Of a stretch of 64,000 nucleotides of DNA, positions 35,526 to 45,123 are shown one piece after another. The stretch is from Actinomycetospora straminea (GTDB lineage: Bacteria > Actinomycetota > Actinomycetes > Mycobacteriales > Pseudonocardiaceae): assembly GCF_028737255.1 (NCBI RefSeq), contig NZ_JAQZAN010000001.1:434001-498000 (forward strand). The letters are read 5' to 3'. Positions within the stretch are counted from its first letter, which is position 1. The number at the start of each line of letters is the position of its first letter. The notes below the pieces were generated by a model. It made no database searches. It worked only from the letters and a program-made list of their open reading frames with translations, and was not told the DNA's origin. Made by a program: the position numbers and the translations under genes.

Positions 35526-36691
35526 GAGGGCGTCCCGTGCGTGCGCGTCACCCGTGGACGGCAGCCGACGCCCGTGACGACCTCGTAGTGGATGGTGTCG
35601 AGCCAGCGCGCCCACTCGAGCGCCGTGGGCTCGCCGGCGTCGCCGGCCCCGAAGAGCACGACCTCGTCGCCGGGCGCGACGGCGGGCGGGTCGCCGTCGG
35701 CCGGGCCCAGGTCGACCACGACCTGGTCCATGCACACGCGGCCCACGACCGGTCGGCGCCGACCGGCGAGCTGCACCGTCATCGTCCCTCCGAGCCGTCG
35801 CGGCACGCCGTCCGCATACCCCGTCGGCACCAGTGCCAGCACCCGGTCGTCGGGGGCGATCCACTCGTGGCCGTAGGACACACCCTCCCCGGCCGCGACC
35901 CGTTTGACCAGTGCCACCCGGGTGCGGAACGTCATGACCGGGCGCAGACCGTGATGGTCCGGGGCCTCGAGCGGGTCGAGCCCGTACACGGCGATCCCGG
36001 GCCGGACGAGGTCGAGGTGCAGGTCGGGGCGGGTCAGGGTGCCGGCGGAGTTCGCGAGGTGCCGCCACGGCCGCGGGCCGCCGAGCCGCTCGCCCGCGGC
36101 GCGCCAGGCCTCGTCGAGGCGCCGGGCCTGCACGTCGATCGTCGGGTGGTCGGGGGCGTCCGCGTGCGCGAGGTGCGACCACACCGCGGCCACCTCGACG
36201 TCGCCCGCGGCGCGCGCCGCCTCGGTCGCGGCCAGCAGGTCGCCCCACGCCCCGGGCGGGCAGCCGTTGCGGCTCAGCCCCGTGTCGATCTTGAGGTGGA
36301 TGCGGGCGGGCCGCCCGGCCCGGGCCGCGCCGGCGACGACGCCCGCGAGCTCCGCGCGCGAGGAGACCCCGACGTCGACGGCGTCGGCGACGGCGGGGGC
36401 GAAGTCCTCGTCGGGCAGGTGCAGCCACGACAGCACGGGCGCGCGGATGCCGGCCGCGCGCAGCTCGGCGGCCTCCTCGAGCGTGCAGACGCCGAGCCAC
36501 GTGGCGCCGCTGTCCAGCGCGGTGCGGGCGACCTCGGGGGCGCCGTGGCCGTAGCCGTCGGCCTTGACGACGGCCATCGTCGCGGCGCCCGAGTCCCGCG
36601 CCAGGCCCGCGAGGAGCCGGACGTTGTGCGCCACGGCGTCGTGGTCGATGCGGGCCTCGACGCGGGGGTGCGTCCGTGTGCTCGTGGTCAT
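35522..36691 (-). CDS. alr: Alanine racemase
   Basis: 389 residues, fold type III. PLP lysine in VVKADGYGHG (about residue 44); second catalytic Tyr in SYGHEW; substrate-binding MDQ in GRVCMDQVVV. Makes D-alanine for peptidoglycan. ATG 36691 has GGAGG 4-6 nt upstream and overlaps the nnr stop (ATGA). Confidence 0.95.
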   Translation of the reverse strand: MTTSTRTHPRVEARIDHDAVAHNVRLLAGLARDSGAATMAVVKADGYGHGAPEVARTALDSGATWLGVCTLEEAAELRAAGIRAPVLSWLHLPDEDFAPAVADAVDVGVSSRAELAGVVAGAARAGRPARIHLKIDTGLSRNGCPPGAWGDLLAATEAARAAGDVEVAAVWSHLAHADAPDHPTIDVQARRLDEAWRAAGERLGGPRPWRHLANSAGTLTRPDLHLDLVRPGIAVYGLDPLEAPDHHGLRPVMTFRTRVALVKRVAAGEGVSYGHEWIAPDDRVLALVPTGYADGVPRRLGGTMTVQLAGRRRPVVGRVCMDQVVVDLGPADGDPPAVAPGDEVVLFGAGDAGEPTALEWARWLDTIHYEVVTGVGCRPRVTRTHGTPS

Positions 36692-38148
36692 CGGGCCTCC
36701 CGGACCTGGCGGATCGCGGCCGGCAGGGCCCGCTGGACGTGCGAGGCGGGCACGGGCGAGCCGGGCCCCTCCTGCGCGCCGGCGCCGATCTCCGCGGCGC
36801 GCGCGTGGACGAGCGCCGCGCAGCCGCCCGCCCACCACGGGTCGAGACCGGCGGCGAGCAGCGCGCCGGCGACGCCGGAGAGCACGTCGCCCGACCCGGC
36901 GGTGGCGAGCCAGGCGCTCCCGGCGGGGTGCACGAGCACGCGGCCGTCGGGGGCGGCGACGATCGTGGCGTTGCCCTTGAGCAGGACGGTGAGGCCGAGG
37001 TCGGCGGCGGCCCGTCGGGCGGAGTCGACGCGGTCGTCGGTGAGCTCCGCGATGCGACCGAACTCGCCGGCGTGCGGGGTGACGAGCACCGGGGTCTCCC
37101 GCGCGCGCTCCCGCAGCTCCGCGTGCTGCCCGAGGAGCGTCACCGCGTCGGCGTCGGCGAGCACGGGCAGGCCCGCGTCGAGGACGTCGGCGAGGGTCTG
37201 CGCGCCGGCGTCGTCGGTGCCGAGGCCCGGGCCGACGACCCACGCCTGCACGCGGCCGGCCTCGCCGACGGTGTCGGTGGCGACGATCTCGGGCCACGCG
37301 GCGCGCACCTCGTCGGCGGCGCTCCCGGCGTAGCGGACCATGCCGCTGGTGGCCAGGGCGGCGGCGCCGGACGCGAGGACCGCGGCGCCGGGGTAGGTCC
37401 GCGAGCCGGCCGCGATGCCGACCACGCCCTGGGTGTACTTGTCGTCGAAGGGCCCGGGCACCGGCCAGCGCGCGGCGACGTCGGCGTCCTCGAGCACGGT
37501 GATCGGCGCGGGCGGCAGCTCGGGGCCCAGGCCGATGTCGACCAGCGTCACCGGGCCGCAGCGGGGTGCCGCGAGCACGTGGACGGGCTTGCGGGCGCCG
37601 AAGGTGACGGTGCGCGCCGCCCGCACGGCCTCGTCGGCGGCGACGCCGGTGAGCGGGTCGACGCCGCTGGGGGTGTCGACGGCGAGGACGGGCACGCGCG
37701 CGGTGGCCGCCGCCGCCGCGAGCGTCGCCGCCCCGGGCCGCAGCCCGCCCCGCGCGCCGGTGCCCACGATCGCGTCGAGGACGAGGTCGGCGCGGTCGAC
37801 GGCGGAGACGCCGTGCTCGACCGCGGTGACGACGCGGCCCTTCTGCCGCCCGAGAGCCGCGAGCCCGGCGGGGTGTGCCTTGTCGGGGCTGAGCAGGACC
37901 GCGGTGACCGCGACCCCGCGCCGGCGCAGCTCGTAGCCGGCCCAGAGCCCGTCGCCGCCGTTGTTGCCCGCGCCGGCGAGGACGACGACCCGGCGCCCGG
38001 CGATCCCACCGGTGCGGCGCTCGAGCTCGGCCAGCGCCACCTGCGCGACGCCCCGGGCCGCCCGGCGCATCAGCGCGCCCTCCGGCGTGCGCGCCAGCAC
38101 CGGTTCCTCGGCCGCGCGCACCTGCTCGGGCGTCCAGACGCCGTACAC
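36688..38148 (-). CDS. nnr: Bifunctional NAD(P)H-hydrate epimerase/dehydratase
   Basis: 486 residues. N-terminal YjeF_N epimerase domain (GAGNNGGDGLWAG; VDTPSGVDPLTG), C-terminal ribokinase-like ADP-dependent dehydratase domain (TPHAGEFGRI; VLLKGNATIVA; TAGSGDVLSGV). Repairs hydrated NAD(P)H. GTG 38148 with GAGG about 9 nt upstream. Follows glmS, separated by a palindromic terminator; first of a coupled run nnr-alr-hydrolase-tsaE. Confidence 0.95.
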   Translation of the reverse strand: MYGVWTPEQVRAAEEPVLARTPEGALMRRAARGVAQVALAELERRTGGIAGRRVVVLAGAGNNGGDGLWAGYELRRRGVAVTAVLLSPDKAHPAGLAALGRQKGRVVTAVEHGVSAVDRADLVLDAIVGTGARGGLRPGAATLAAAAATARVPVLAVDTPSGVDPLTGVAADEAVRAARTVTFGARKPVHVLAAPRCGPVTLVDIGLGPELPPAPITVLEDADVAARWPVPGPFDDKYTQGVVGIAAGSRTYPGAAVLASGAAALATSGMVRYAGSAADEVRAAWPEIVATDTVGEAGRVQAWVVGPGLGTDDAGAQTLADVLDAGLPVLADADAVTLLGQHAELRERARETPVLVTPHAGEFGRIAELTDDRVDSARRAAADLGLTVLLKGNATIVAAPDGRVLVHPAGSAWLATAGSGDVLSGVAGALLAAGLDPWWAGGCAALVHARAAEIGAGAQEGPGSPVPASHVQRALPAAIRQVREAR

Positions 38149-38168
38149 CCCGGCTGCCTCCTCCGGCC

Positions 38169-38213
38169 TATGTGAGCGAAATTCCCGGCTATAGCCGGAA
38201 TTTCGCTCACATA
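38169..38213. terminator. 45-nt AT-rich palindrome after glmS
   Basis: 17-nt perfect arms (38169-38185 and 38197-38213) enclose GGCTATAGCC (38187-38196), itself palindromic, so nearly the whole element pairs. Ends are TATGTGAGC/GCTCACATA. It is strikingly AT-rich for this genome and lies 5 nt after the glmS stop, just upstream of nnr. Same GTGAGC...GCTCAC frame as 421-460 and 20908-20947. Confidence 0.75.
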
Positions 38214-38218
38214 CCCCG

Positions 38219-40072
38219 CTACTCGACCGTGACCGACTTCGCGAGGTTGCGGGGCTTGTCGACGTCGTAGCCGCGGGCGCGGGCCACCTCGGCGGCGAAG
38301 ACCTGCAGCGGGATGCTCGCGACCAGCGGCTGGAGCAGCGTGGACACGGCCGGCACCTCGATGAGGTGCTCCGCGAACGGGCGCACGGTCTCGTCGCCCT
38401 CCTCGGCCACCACGATCGTCCGGGCGCCGCGGGCCTGGATCTCGCGGATGTTCGAGAGCAGCTTCTGGTGGAGGATCGCGCGGCCCTTGGGCGAGGGCAT
38501 GACGACCACCACCGGCAGGTCCTGCTCGATCAGCGCGATCGGCCCGTGCTTGAGCTCGCCGGCCGCGAAGCCCTCGGCGTGCATGTACGCGAGCTCCTTG
38601 AGCTTGAGCGCGCCCTCCAGCGCCACCGGGAACCCGACGTGGCGGCCGAGGAACAGCACCGCCTTCGACGGCGCGAGGTCCCGGGCCAGCGCCCGGGTCG
38701 GCTCGACGACCGCCTCGAGCACCCGGGCGACGGCGTCGGCGCTCGACTCCAGCTCCGCGTACTCGCGGGCGACCTCGTCGGCGTACTTCGTGCCGAACGT
38801 CTGCGCCAGCGCGAGCCCCACGAGGTAGCAGGCGATGACCTGCGCGGTGAACGTCTTCGTCGCCGCGACCCCGACCTCGGGGCCGGCGTGGGTGTAGAGC
38901 ACCGCGTCGGACTCGCGCGGGATCTGCGCGCCGTTGGTGTTGCAGATCGCCAGCACCCGCGCCTTCTGCTCGCGGGCGTGGCGCACGGCCTCGAGGGTGT
39001 CCGCGGTCTCGCCGGACTGGGAGATCGCGACGACGAGGGTGGAGCGGTCGAGCACCGGGTCGCGATAGCGGAACTCGCTCGCGACCTCCACCTCGACCGG
39101 GATGCGGCACCAGTGCTCGATCGCGTACTTCGCGAGCAGGCCCGCGTGGTACGCGGTGCCGCAGGCGACGACGAACACCTTGTCGATGTCGCGCAGCTCC
39201 TGGTCGGACAGGCGCTGCTCGTCGAGCACGACCCGCCCGTCGACGAGGTGCCCGCGCAGCGTGTCCGCCAGCGACGCCGGCTGCTCCTCGATCTCCTTGA
39301 GCATGAAGAAGTCGTGGCCGCCCTTCTCGGCGGCGGCGATGTCCCAGTCGACATGGAAGGGACGCGTCCTGGCGGTCTCGCCGTGGAAGTCGGTGACGAC
39401 CGCCCCGTCGGCGGTGAGGGTGACGACCTGGTCCTGGCCGAGCTCGACCGCGTCGCGCGTGTGGTCGATGAACGCCGCGACGTCCGACGCCACGAACATC
39501 TCGCCCTGGCCCACGCCCACCACCAGGGGCGACGACCGGCGCGCGGCGACGATCTCGTCGGGGCGGTCGGCGTGGGTGAAGACCAGCGTGAACGCGCCCT
39601 CGAGCCGCGCCACCACCGCGCGCACCGCGGCGGTCAGGCCGGCGTCCGGATCGGCGCCGAACGCCCGTGCCACGAGGTGGGCGGCGACCTCCGAGTCGGT
39701 GTCGCTCGCGAGCTCCACGCCCTCGGCCTCGAGCTCGGCGCGCAGCGCGGCGAAGTTCTCGATGATGCCGTTGTGGACGACGGCGACCTTGCCCGTCACG
39801 TCCCGGTGCGGGTGGGCGTTGCGGTCGGTCGGCGGGCCGTGCGTGGCCCAGCGCGTGTGCCCCATCCCGGTGGTGCCGGACACGTCCTCCTCGGGCAGCA
39901 CCGCCACGAGGTTGTCCAGCGGCCCGGCCGCCCGGTGCACCTCGAGCCCACCCGTGCCGTCGACCACGGCGACGCCCGCGGAGTCGTACCCGCGGTACTC
40001 CAGGCGCCGCAATCCGTTGACGAGGACCTCCTGGGCACCGCGCCAGCCGACGTATCCCACGATCCCGCACAC
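38219..40072 (-). CDS. glmS: Glutamine-fructose-6-phosphate aminotransferase (isomerizing)
   Basis: 617 residues. Cys2 nucleophile directly after the initiator (M-CGIVGYVG), glutaminase motifs HTRWATHG and HNGIIEN, then two SIS domains (ISQSGETADT; SPSKAVLFLGR) and the C-terminal KSVTVE end. Start GTG 40072 is fixed by Cys2. Supplies glucosamine 6-phosphate for peptidoglycan. No glmS ribozyme-like leader is visible. Confidence 0.97.
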   Translation of the reverse strand: MCGIVGYVGWRGAQEVLVNGLRRLEYRGYDSAGVAVVDGTGGLEVHRAAGPLDNLVAVLPEEDVSGTTGMGHTRWATHGPPTDRNAHPHRDVTGKVAVVHNGIIENFAALRAELEAEGVELASDTDSEVAAHLVARAFGADPDAGLTAAVRAVVARLEGAFTLVFTHADRPDEIVAARRSSPLVVGVGQGEMFVASDVAAFIDHTRDAVELGQDQVVTLTADGAVVTDFHGETARTRPFHVDWDIAAAEKGGHDFFMLKEIEEQPASLADTLRGHLVDGRVVLDEQRLSDQELRDIDKVFVVACGTAYHAGLLAKYAIEHWCRIPVEVEVASEFRYRDPVLDRSTLVVAISQSGETADTLEAVRHAREQKARVLAICNTNGAQIPRESDAVLYTHAGPEVGVAATKTFTAQVIACYLVGLALAQTFGTKYADEVAREYAELESSADAVARVLEAVVEPTRALARDLAPSKAVLFLGRHVGFPVALEGALKLKELAYMHAEGFAAGELKHGPIALIEQDLPVVVVMPSPKGRAILHQKLLSNIREIQARGARTIVVAEEGDETVRPFAEHLIEVPAVSTLLQPLVASIPLQVFAAEVARARGYDVDKPRNLAKSVTVE

Positions 40073-40182
40073 GCGCCTCAGGGTAACGACGGCGTTCCGC
40101 GGCCCTCCCCGCCCGTGGGGCCGGGGGCCGAGCCGGGGCTGCGCCGGGCGGGTCACGACGGGCCGTCACCGGCCCGCTCCGC

Positions 40183-40188
40183 TAGGTT
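40183..40188 (+). promoter_or_regulatory. -10 element of the 40197 gene
   Basis: TAGGTT stands 8 nt before ATG 40197, again without a ribosome-binding site; candidate leaderless promoter, identical to the box before the HPr-like gene. Confidence 0.4.
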
Positions 40189-40196
40189 CCCGGGCC

Positions 40197-41093
40197 ATGG
40201 CGAGCGTGATCGGAGGCGGCGTGATCGGAGGCAAGGCCCTCGCGCCCAAGGCGCTGGTCGCCGAGCTCTCCCGGCCCGGCCCGTACCCGGTGCTGCGCGG
40301 GGAGCTGGCGCTCGTCGGCCTGCCGGGCGTGGTGTTCACGCCGGCCTCGGGGACGGCTCTGCCCGCCGTGGCGTTCGGCCACGACTGGCTGCAGCCCGCC
40401 GCCCGCTACCTCGGCCTGCTGCGCCACCTCGCCTCCTGGGGCATCGTCGCCGCGGCACCCGACACCCAGCGCGGCCCCGTCGGCTCCCACCGCGGCCTCG
40501 CCCACGACCTGCGCACCGCGCTCGGCGTCTGCGCCGGCGTGCGGCTCGGCGGCTCCGCCCGCGGCGCCGCGGTCAGTGTCGACCCCCACAAGCTCGGCGT
40601 CGCCGGCCACGGGATGGGCGCGGGCTCGGCGGTGCTCGCCGCCGCGGTGCCCGCCGCGGACACCCGCGTGCAGGCCGTCGGCGAGCCGTACTGGGAGGTC
40701 GGGCACGGCGTCGCGATCCAGGCCGTGGCGACGATCGCGATCACCGACACCCGCCCCTCGGCGGTCGAGGCCGCCCGCGCCGTGCACCTGCCCGGCATGC
40801 ACCTCGCCTACGGCCGCGACCTCGTCTCGCCGCCCGCCGCCGGCGCCGAGCTCCTCGCCGACGCCTGGGCCGGCGAGTCGTCGCTGCGCACGCTGAAGAA
40901 GGCCACCCACCTGGGGCTGCTCGAGGGCCGGCACTGGAGCGACGTCCTGCTCGACGGCAAGGGCGAGGCCGCCACGCGCACCCTCACCCGCGCGTTGCTG
41001 ACCGGGTTCCTGCTCCACCGCCTCGGCGGCGACGACCGCTACGCCGCGGCGTTCGACGGCGCGGTCAAGGGGACGGAGCTCCGCTCGGCCTGA
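40197..41093 (+). CDS. Alpha/beta-hydrolase fold protein lacking the nucleophile serine
   Basis: 298 residues, dienelactone-hydrolase-like; positional counterpart of mycobacterial Rv3438. Core strands AVAFGHDWLQP and LGVAGHGMGAGSAVLAAA are recognisable, but the nucleophile elbow is GHGMGAG with Gly where Ser/Cys is required. A possible acid lies in AITDTRPSAVE and a His in KKATHLGLLEG. Probably not a normal hydrolase; a binding or scaffold role is possible. The 3' end overlaps the convergent 41065 gene by 29 bp. Confidence 0.85.
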   Translation: MASVIGGGVIGGKALAPKALVAELSRPGPYPVLRGELALVGLPGVVFTPASGTALPAVAFGHDWLQPAARYLGLLRHLASWGIVAAAPDTQRGPVGSHRGLAHDLRTALGVCAGVRLGGSARGAAVSVDPHKLGVAGHGMGAGSAVLAAAVPAADTRVQAVGEPYWEVGHGVAIQAVATIAITDTRPSAVEAARAVHLPGMHLAYGRDLVSPPAAGAELLADAWAGESSLRTLKKATHLGLLEGRHWSDVLLDGKGEAATRTLTRALLTGFLLHRLGGDDRYAAAFDGAVKGTELRSA

Positions 41094-41820
41094 GCGGATC
41101 GCCCCCGCCCGCGGCCAGGCGCTCGCGGACCCGGGCCCCGGCCTCGCGGCCGACGGCGCGGCTGCGCGCCGCGGCGGCGAGGAAGGCGCCCGCCCGTTCC
41201 TCGAGGTCCGCGGCCCACGCGCGCAGCGGGGCCTCGACCGCCGGATCGGTGCGCACCCGCGCGAGCAGGGCATCGACCTGCGCGGGCAGCAGGCCGCCCA
41301 CCGGGTCGGCGGGACGGACCGCGGCCGCGCCGGCCGCGAGGTCGCGCACCCCGGCCGCCACGCGCGCCGCGGCGACCTCGAGGACGTCGGCGGTGTCGCC
41401 GAGCTCGGTGACCAGGCCGTGCGCGGAGCGCGCCAGCGCCGACACCCGCCGCTGGACCGCGTCCGCCGACGGGCCCGCCCACGTGTCCCACAGCGGCCCG
41501 AGGTCCTCGGCGGTGTCGACGTGCTGGCGGCGGACCAGGGTCACGGCCTCGCGCAGGGCGTCGGCCTGGGCCGCGAGCGCGACCGGATCGGGCAGCTCGC
41601 GGGCCTCGGCGCCGGCGCGGCGGATCGTCGCCGGGTCGGTGTCGGGGCCGGCGGGCACACCCCGCCAGCGCGGGGGCAGCGCCGACCAGCGCGCGAGGTG
41701 GGTGGCGAGCACGCCGACCGCGGCGTCGACGGCGCTCAGGAGGGCAGGGCGATCCGGCCCCGCGAGGTCGACCGGGCCGGCGGCGGGGGCGAGCCGCAGC
41801 GGGCGGTCGGGACGGTTCAC
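41065..41820 (-). CDS. WXG100-like hypothetical protein
   Basis: 251 residues, Ala-rich and helical. The stretch LWDTWAGPSADAVQRRVSALARSAHGLV resembles a WXG100/LXG helical hairpin (W-x-G turn followed by an amphipathic helix). No signal peptide or membrane helix. Position corresponds to Rv3439c in M. tuberculosis. GTG 41820 overlaps the stop of the upstream 144-residue gene. Given an ESX-4 locus 4 kb away, a type VII substrate or chaperone is conceivable but unproven. Confidence 0.7.
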   Translation of the reverse strand: MNRPDRPLRLAPAAGPVDLAGPDRPALLSAVDAAVGVLATHLARWSALPPRWRGVPAGPDTDPATIRRAGAEARELPDPVALAAQADALREAVTLVRRQHVDTAEDLGPLWDTWAGPSADAVQRRVSALARSAHGLVTELGDTADVLEVAAARVAAGVRDLAAGAAAVRPADPVGGLLPAQVDALLARVRTDPAVEAPLRAWAADLEERAGAFLAAAARSRAVGREAGARVRERLAAGGGDPLRPSGAPSP

Positions 41821-42251
41821 CCGACGCTGCGCGGCACGCCGCGCGCCGCCGCGGGACGCGGGCCCGGACCGGCGTCCTCGGGACCGTCGGCGTCCGCCGC
41901 CGCGGTGCCGGGCGTGCCGTCCGCGTGCCCGCCGCCGGCGGCGAGGAGGTGCTCGGCGAGGTCGCCCACCGCGCCCGCGTGCGCGCGGAGCAGGGCCACC
42001 GCGGAGAGCCCGCCCGTGGTGGCGTCGTCACCGCCCAGCCGGTCGGCGAGACGGTGGAGGTCGCGGGCGCGCCCGCTCACCGCCTCGACGACCTCGGGCA
42101 GGTCCGGGGGCGGGCCGTCGTCGGTGTCGGTGTGGTCGGTGTGGTCGGTGTGGTCGGCGTCGTCGGGGACGTCGTCGGGGCCGCCGCCCAGCTCGGCCAG
42201 CACGTCGTCGAGACCGCGTGCCGGGCCGTGAACGGGCGGGACCGAGTCCAT
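41817..42251 (-). CDS. Acidic hypothetical protein with DHT repeats
   Basis: 144 residues. N-terminal acidic region with ADHTDHTDHTDTDDG encoded by a 9-bp tandem repeat, then a helical ESX-like segment (VVEAVSGRARDLHRLADRLGGDD...LLRAHAGAVGDLAEHLLAA). ATG 42251 has GGAGG 6 nt upstream. Coupled to the 251-residue gene. By position like Rv3440c. The repeat puts His between Asp residues and could bind metal. Upstream 42252-42501 holds only promoter-like sequence. Confidence 0.7.
   Translation of the reverse strand: MDSVPPVHGPARGLDDVLAELGGGPDDVPDDADHTDHTDHTDTDDGPPPDLPEVVEAVSGRARDLHRLADRLGGDDATTGGLSAVALLRAHAGAVGDLAEHLLAAGGGHADGTPGTAAADADGPEDAGPGPRPAAARGVPRSVG
42129..42155 (-). repeat. 9-bp tandem repeat (DHT codons)
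   Basis: Three perfect copies of GGTGTGGTC encode Asp-His-Thr on the minus strand; degenerate units flank them. Confidence 0.85.
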
Positions 42252-42501
42252 CCGCGTCCTCCGCGTCCGGCCCGCGCTGCCGCGGGGGTGTGCCGACGTC
42301 CGCGTCCCGTGCGCCCGGCGTCGGGTCCGCGGAACCACCGCCAGGTTAACGCGTGGCGGTACACCGGTGGGCGGGAACCCGGGACCGGCGGGACCACGTG
42401 GGTGACGTCGGGGACCGGAGCCGGGCCCGGATCGGCACCGTGCGTGCCCGGTCGACCGCGGGCGCGCGGCCGTGCTGCGTCGGAGCCGGCTCTGCGTCGT
42501 C

Positions 42502-43893
42502 TCAGCGCACCGCCGAGACGAGGCCCGCCAGGCGGTCGGCGACCTCGCCGGCCACGACCTGGGTCGGCGCCTCGACCATGACGCGCACGAGCTGCTCGGT
42601 GCCCGACGGCCGCAGCAGTACCCGGCCCCGGCCACCCAGCTCGGCCTCGGCGGCCGCGACCGCGTCGGCGACCTCGGGCGACGAGCCGACCGCGGCCTTG
42701 TCGGCGACCGGCACGTTGACCAGCACCTGCGGCAGCCGGGTCATCACCGACGCCAGGTCGCCGAGCGTGCGTCCGCTCCGCGCCATGCGCGCCATGAGCC
42801 GCAGCGCCGTGAGCAGGCCGTCGCCGGTGGTGGCGTGCGCGGGGAGCACGACGTGCCCCGACTGCTCGCCGCCGAGCGCGAACCCGCCGGCCCGCAGCTC
42901 CTCGAGCACGTAGCGGTCGCCGACCGCCGTGGTGCGCAGCGCGACCCCGGCGTCGGCCATCGCGAGGTGCAGGCCGAGGTTGCTCATCACCGTGACGACG
43001 AGCGTGGCGTCGGTGAGCTCGCCGCGCTCGAGCATGTCGAGGGCGAGCACCGCGAGGATCTGGTCGCCGTCGACGACGCTGCCGTCGGCGGCCACCGCGA
43101 GGCACCGGTCGGCGTCGCCGTCGTGCGCGATCCCGAGGTCCGCGCCCTGCTCCACCACGGCGCGGGCGAGCGCGTCGATGTGCGTGGAGCCGACGCCCTC
43201 GTTGATGTTCCAGCCGTCCGGGTCGGCGTGCAGCGCCGTGACCCGGGCACCCGCGGCGGCGTACGCGCGCGGGGCCGCCGCCGACGCCGCGCCGTGGGCG
43301 CAGTCGACGACGACGTGCAGGCCGTCCAGCCGGGTCGGCGTCGCGCCCGCCAGGTGCTCGACGTAGCGCTCGAGGGCGTTCGGCACGTCCCGGACGCGGC
43401 CGATGTCGCGCCCGGTCGGCCGCGGCCCGGCACCGCCGGACGGGGTCGCGGCGGCCTCGCGGACGTGCGCCTCGATCTCGTCCTCGACGGCGTCGGGCAG
43501 CTTGTGCCCGCCGGCGGCGAAGAGCTTGATGCCGTTGTCGGGCATCGGGTTGTGCGACGCCGAGATCATGACGCCGAGGTCGGCGTCGAGCACGCCGGTC
43601 AGGTACGCGACCGCCGGCGTCGGCAGCACGCCGACGCGCAGCACGTCGGCACCCGCCGCGCTCAGGCCCGCGGTGACCGCGGCCTCGAGCATCTCGCCGC
43701 TGGCGCGGGGGTCGCGACCCACGACCGCCACCGGCCGCGAGGCCGCGCCACGGCGACCGTCGGCGCGGGCGTGCTCCGCGAGCACGCCCGCCGCCGCCGC
43801 CGAGACGGCGGTCGCCAGCTCGGGCGAGAGGTCGCCGTTCGCCAGGCCCCGGACACCGTCGGTGCCGAACAGACGGGGAGCGTGGCCCCCCAT
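42502..43893 (-). CDS. glmM: Phosphoglucosamine mutase
   Basis: 463 residues. Catalytic Ser in [11 protein letters not shown] (second Ser, about 113), metal loop DGDADRC, sugar-binding GEQSGH, phosphate-binding [11 protein letters not shown]. Interconverts glucosamine 6- and 1-phosphate. ATG 43893 overlaps the rpsI stop (TGATG), tying cell-wall precursor synthesis to the rplM-rpsI operon. Confidence 0.96.
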   Translation of the reverse strand: MGGHAPRLFGTDGVRGLANGDLSPELATAVSAAAAGVLAEHARADGRRGAASRPVAVVGRDPRASGEMLEAAVTAGLSAAGADVLRVGVLPTPAVAYLTGVLDADLGVMISASHNPMPDNGIKLFAAGGHKLPDAVEDEIEAHVREAAATPSGGAGPRPTGRDIGRVRDVPNALERYVEHLAGATPTRLDGLHVVVDCAHGAASAAAPRAYAAAGARVTALHADPDGWNINEGVGSTHIDALARAVVEQGADLGIAHDGDADRCLAVAADGSVVDGDQILAVLALDMLERGELTDATLVVTVMSNLGLHLAMADAGVALRTTAVGDRYVLEELRAGGFALGGEQSGHVVLPAHATTGDGLLTALRLMARMARSGRTLGDLASVMTRLPQVLVNVPVADKAAVGSSPEVADAVAAAEAELGGRGRVLLRPSGTEQLVRVMVEAPTQVVAGEVADRLAGLVSAVR

Positions 43894-44531
43894 CAGCGCT
43901 TCGAGTACTGGGGCGCCTTCCGGGCCTTCTTCAGGCCGTACTTCTTGCGCTCCGTGGCCCGCGGGTCGCGGGTGAGGAACCCGGCCTTCTTGAGCCCCGG
44001 ACGGTCGTCGGGGTCGACCTCGGTGAGCGCGCGGGCGAGCCCGAGGCGCAGCGCGCCGGCCTGCCCGGAGGTCCCGCCGCCGTGGAGGGTGGCGTAGACG
44101 TCGAACTGCTCGGTGCGCTCGGTGACGACCAGCGGCTCGCGGATGAGCTGCTGGTGCACCTTGTTCGGGAAGTACTCCTCGAAGGCCTTCCCGTTGCACA
44201 CGATGCGCCCGCTGCCGGACACCAGGCGCACGCGGACGATGGCCTTCTTGCGACGGCCCACCGTCTGGACGGGGCGGTCGATCCCGGCGAACACCGGGGC
44301 GGCGGTCTCGCCGAACACGTCGGTCTCGGCGGCGTCGCCGTCGGCCTCGTCGCCGTCGGTCACGACGTCGGCGAGGACCTCGTCGTCGCCCGGCTCGTCG
44401 GTGGCGGAGGTCGGCGTGCCGCCCACGGCGGCCTCGGCGCCCTCGGGGAGGTCGGCGGCCTCGGCGAGCGTCTGCGCCGCGTCGTTGTCGGCGACCTCGG
44501 GCAGGTCGGCTGCGTCGTCGGGGGTGGTCAC
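43893..44531 (-). CDS. rpsI: 30S ribosomal protein S9 with acidic N-terminal extension
   Basis: 212 residues; the S9 core begins near residue 85 ([16 protein letters not shown]) and ends with the expected RKAPQYSKR. The first 80 residues are acidic low-complexity (Ala/Asp/Glu/Thr). GTG 44531 overlaps the rplM stop (GTGA) and there is no good start nearer the core, so the extension is probably translated; mycobacterial S9 also has a shorter extension. Confidence 0.95.
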   Translation of the reverse strand: MTTPDDAADLPEVADNDAAQTLAEAADLPEGAEAAVGGTPTSATDEPGDDEVLADVVTDGDEADGDAAETDVFGETAAPVFAGIDRPVQTVGRRKKAIVRVRLVSGSGRIVCNGKAFEEYFPNKVHQQLIREPLVVTERTEQFDVYATLHGGGTSGQAGALRLGLARALTEVDPDDRPGLKKAGFLTRDPRATERKKYGLKKARKAPQYSKR

Positions 44532-44971
44532 TGGCTCACCTGTCGAATCTCGTACGGCACCGGCTTCTGCGCGGCGTGCGGGTGCTCGGGGCCCGCGTAG
44601 ACCTTGAGCTTGCTGGCCATCGCCCGGCCCAGCCGGTTCTTCGGGAGCATGCCCTTGACGGCCTTCTCGACCAGCCGCGCCGGGAAGCGCTCGAGCTCGT
44701 CACCCACGGTGCGGGCCTTGAGGCCGCCCGGGAACCCACTGTGGTGGTAGACGAAGCGGTCGTCGCGCTTGCTGCCCGTGAGGGCGATCTTCTCCGCGTT
44801 CACGATGATCACGAAGTCACCGGTGTCGACGTGCGGTGCGTACGTGGGCTTGTGCTTGCCCCGCAGCAGCTGGGCGCTCTGGCTGGCCAGGCGCCCGAGG
44901 ACGACGTCGGACGCGTCGATGACGTGCCAGGCGCGATCGATGTCGCCGGGCTTCGGACTGAACGTGCGCAC
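44528..44971 (-). CDS. rplM: 50S ribosomal protein L13
   Basis: 147 residues, full length: [52 protein letters not shown] 44971. First gene of the rplM-rpsI-glmM operon; the 152-bp upstream gap to the WXG100 gene contains its leader. Confidence 0.97.
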   Translation of the reverse strand: MRTFSPKPGDIDRAWHVIDASDVVLGRLASQSAQLLRGKHKPTYAPHVDTGDFVIIVNAEKIALTGSKRDDRFVYHHSGFPGGLKARTVGDELERFPARLVEKAVKGMLPKNRLGRAMASKLKVYAGPEHPHAAQKPVPYEIRQVSQ

Positions 44972-45123
44972 GGAAGCTACCTCGTCACGGACGGCTGGGC
45001 GGGCTCGGCGCAGAGGCCGATGTGTGGTCGAGCGGGCGCGGGACGTACACCGCGCAACGATCCTCCAGGGTACGCGTCCCTCCTCCGAGCACGCCGACCA
45101 CCCCCCGCAGGACCGATCACGGC

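Noticed and set aside
38169-40200. glmS ribozyme or other riboswitch near glmS
   Set aside because: The glmS leader is short with no glmS ribozyme core; the only structure is the 3' palindrome.
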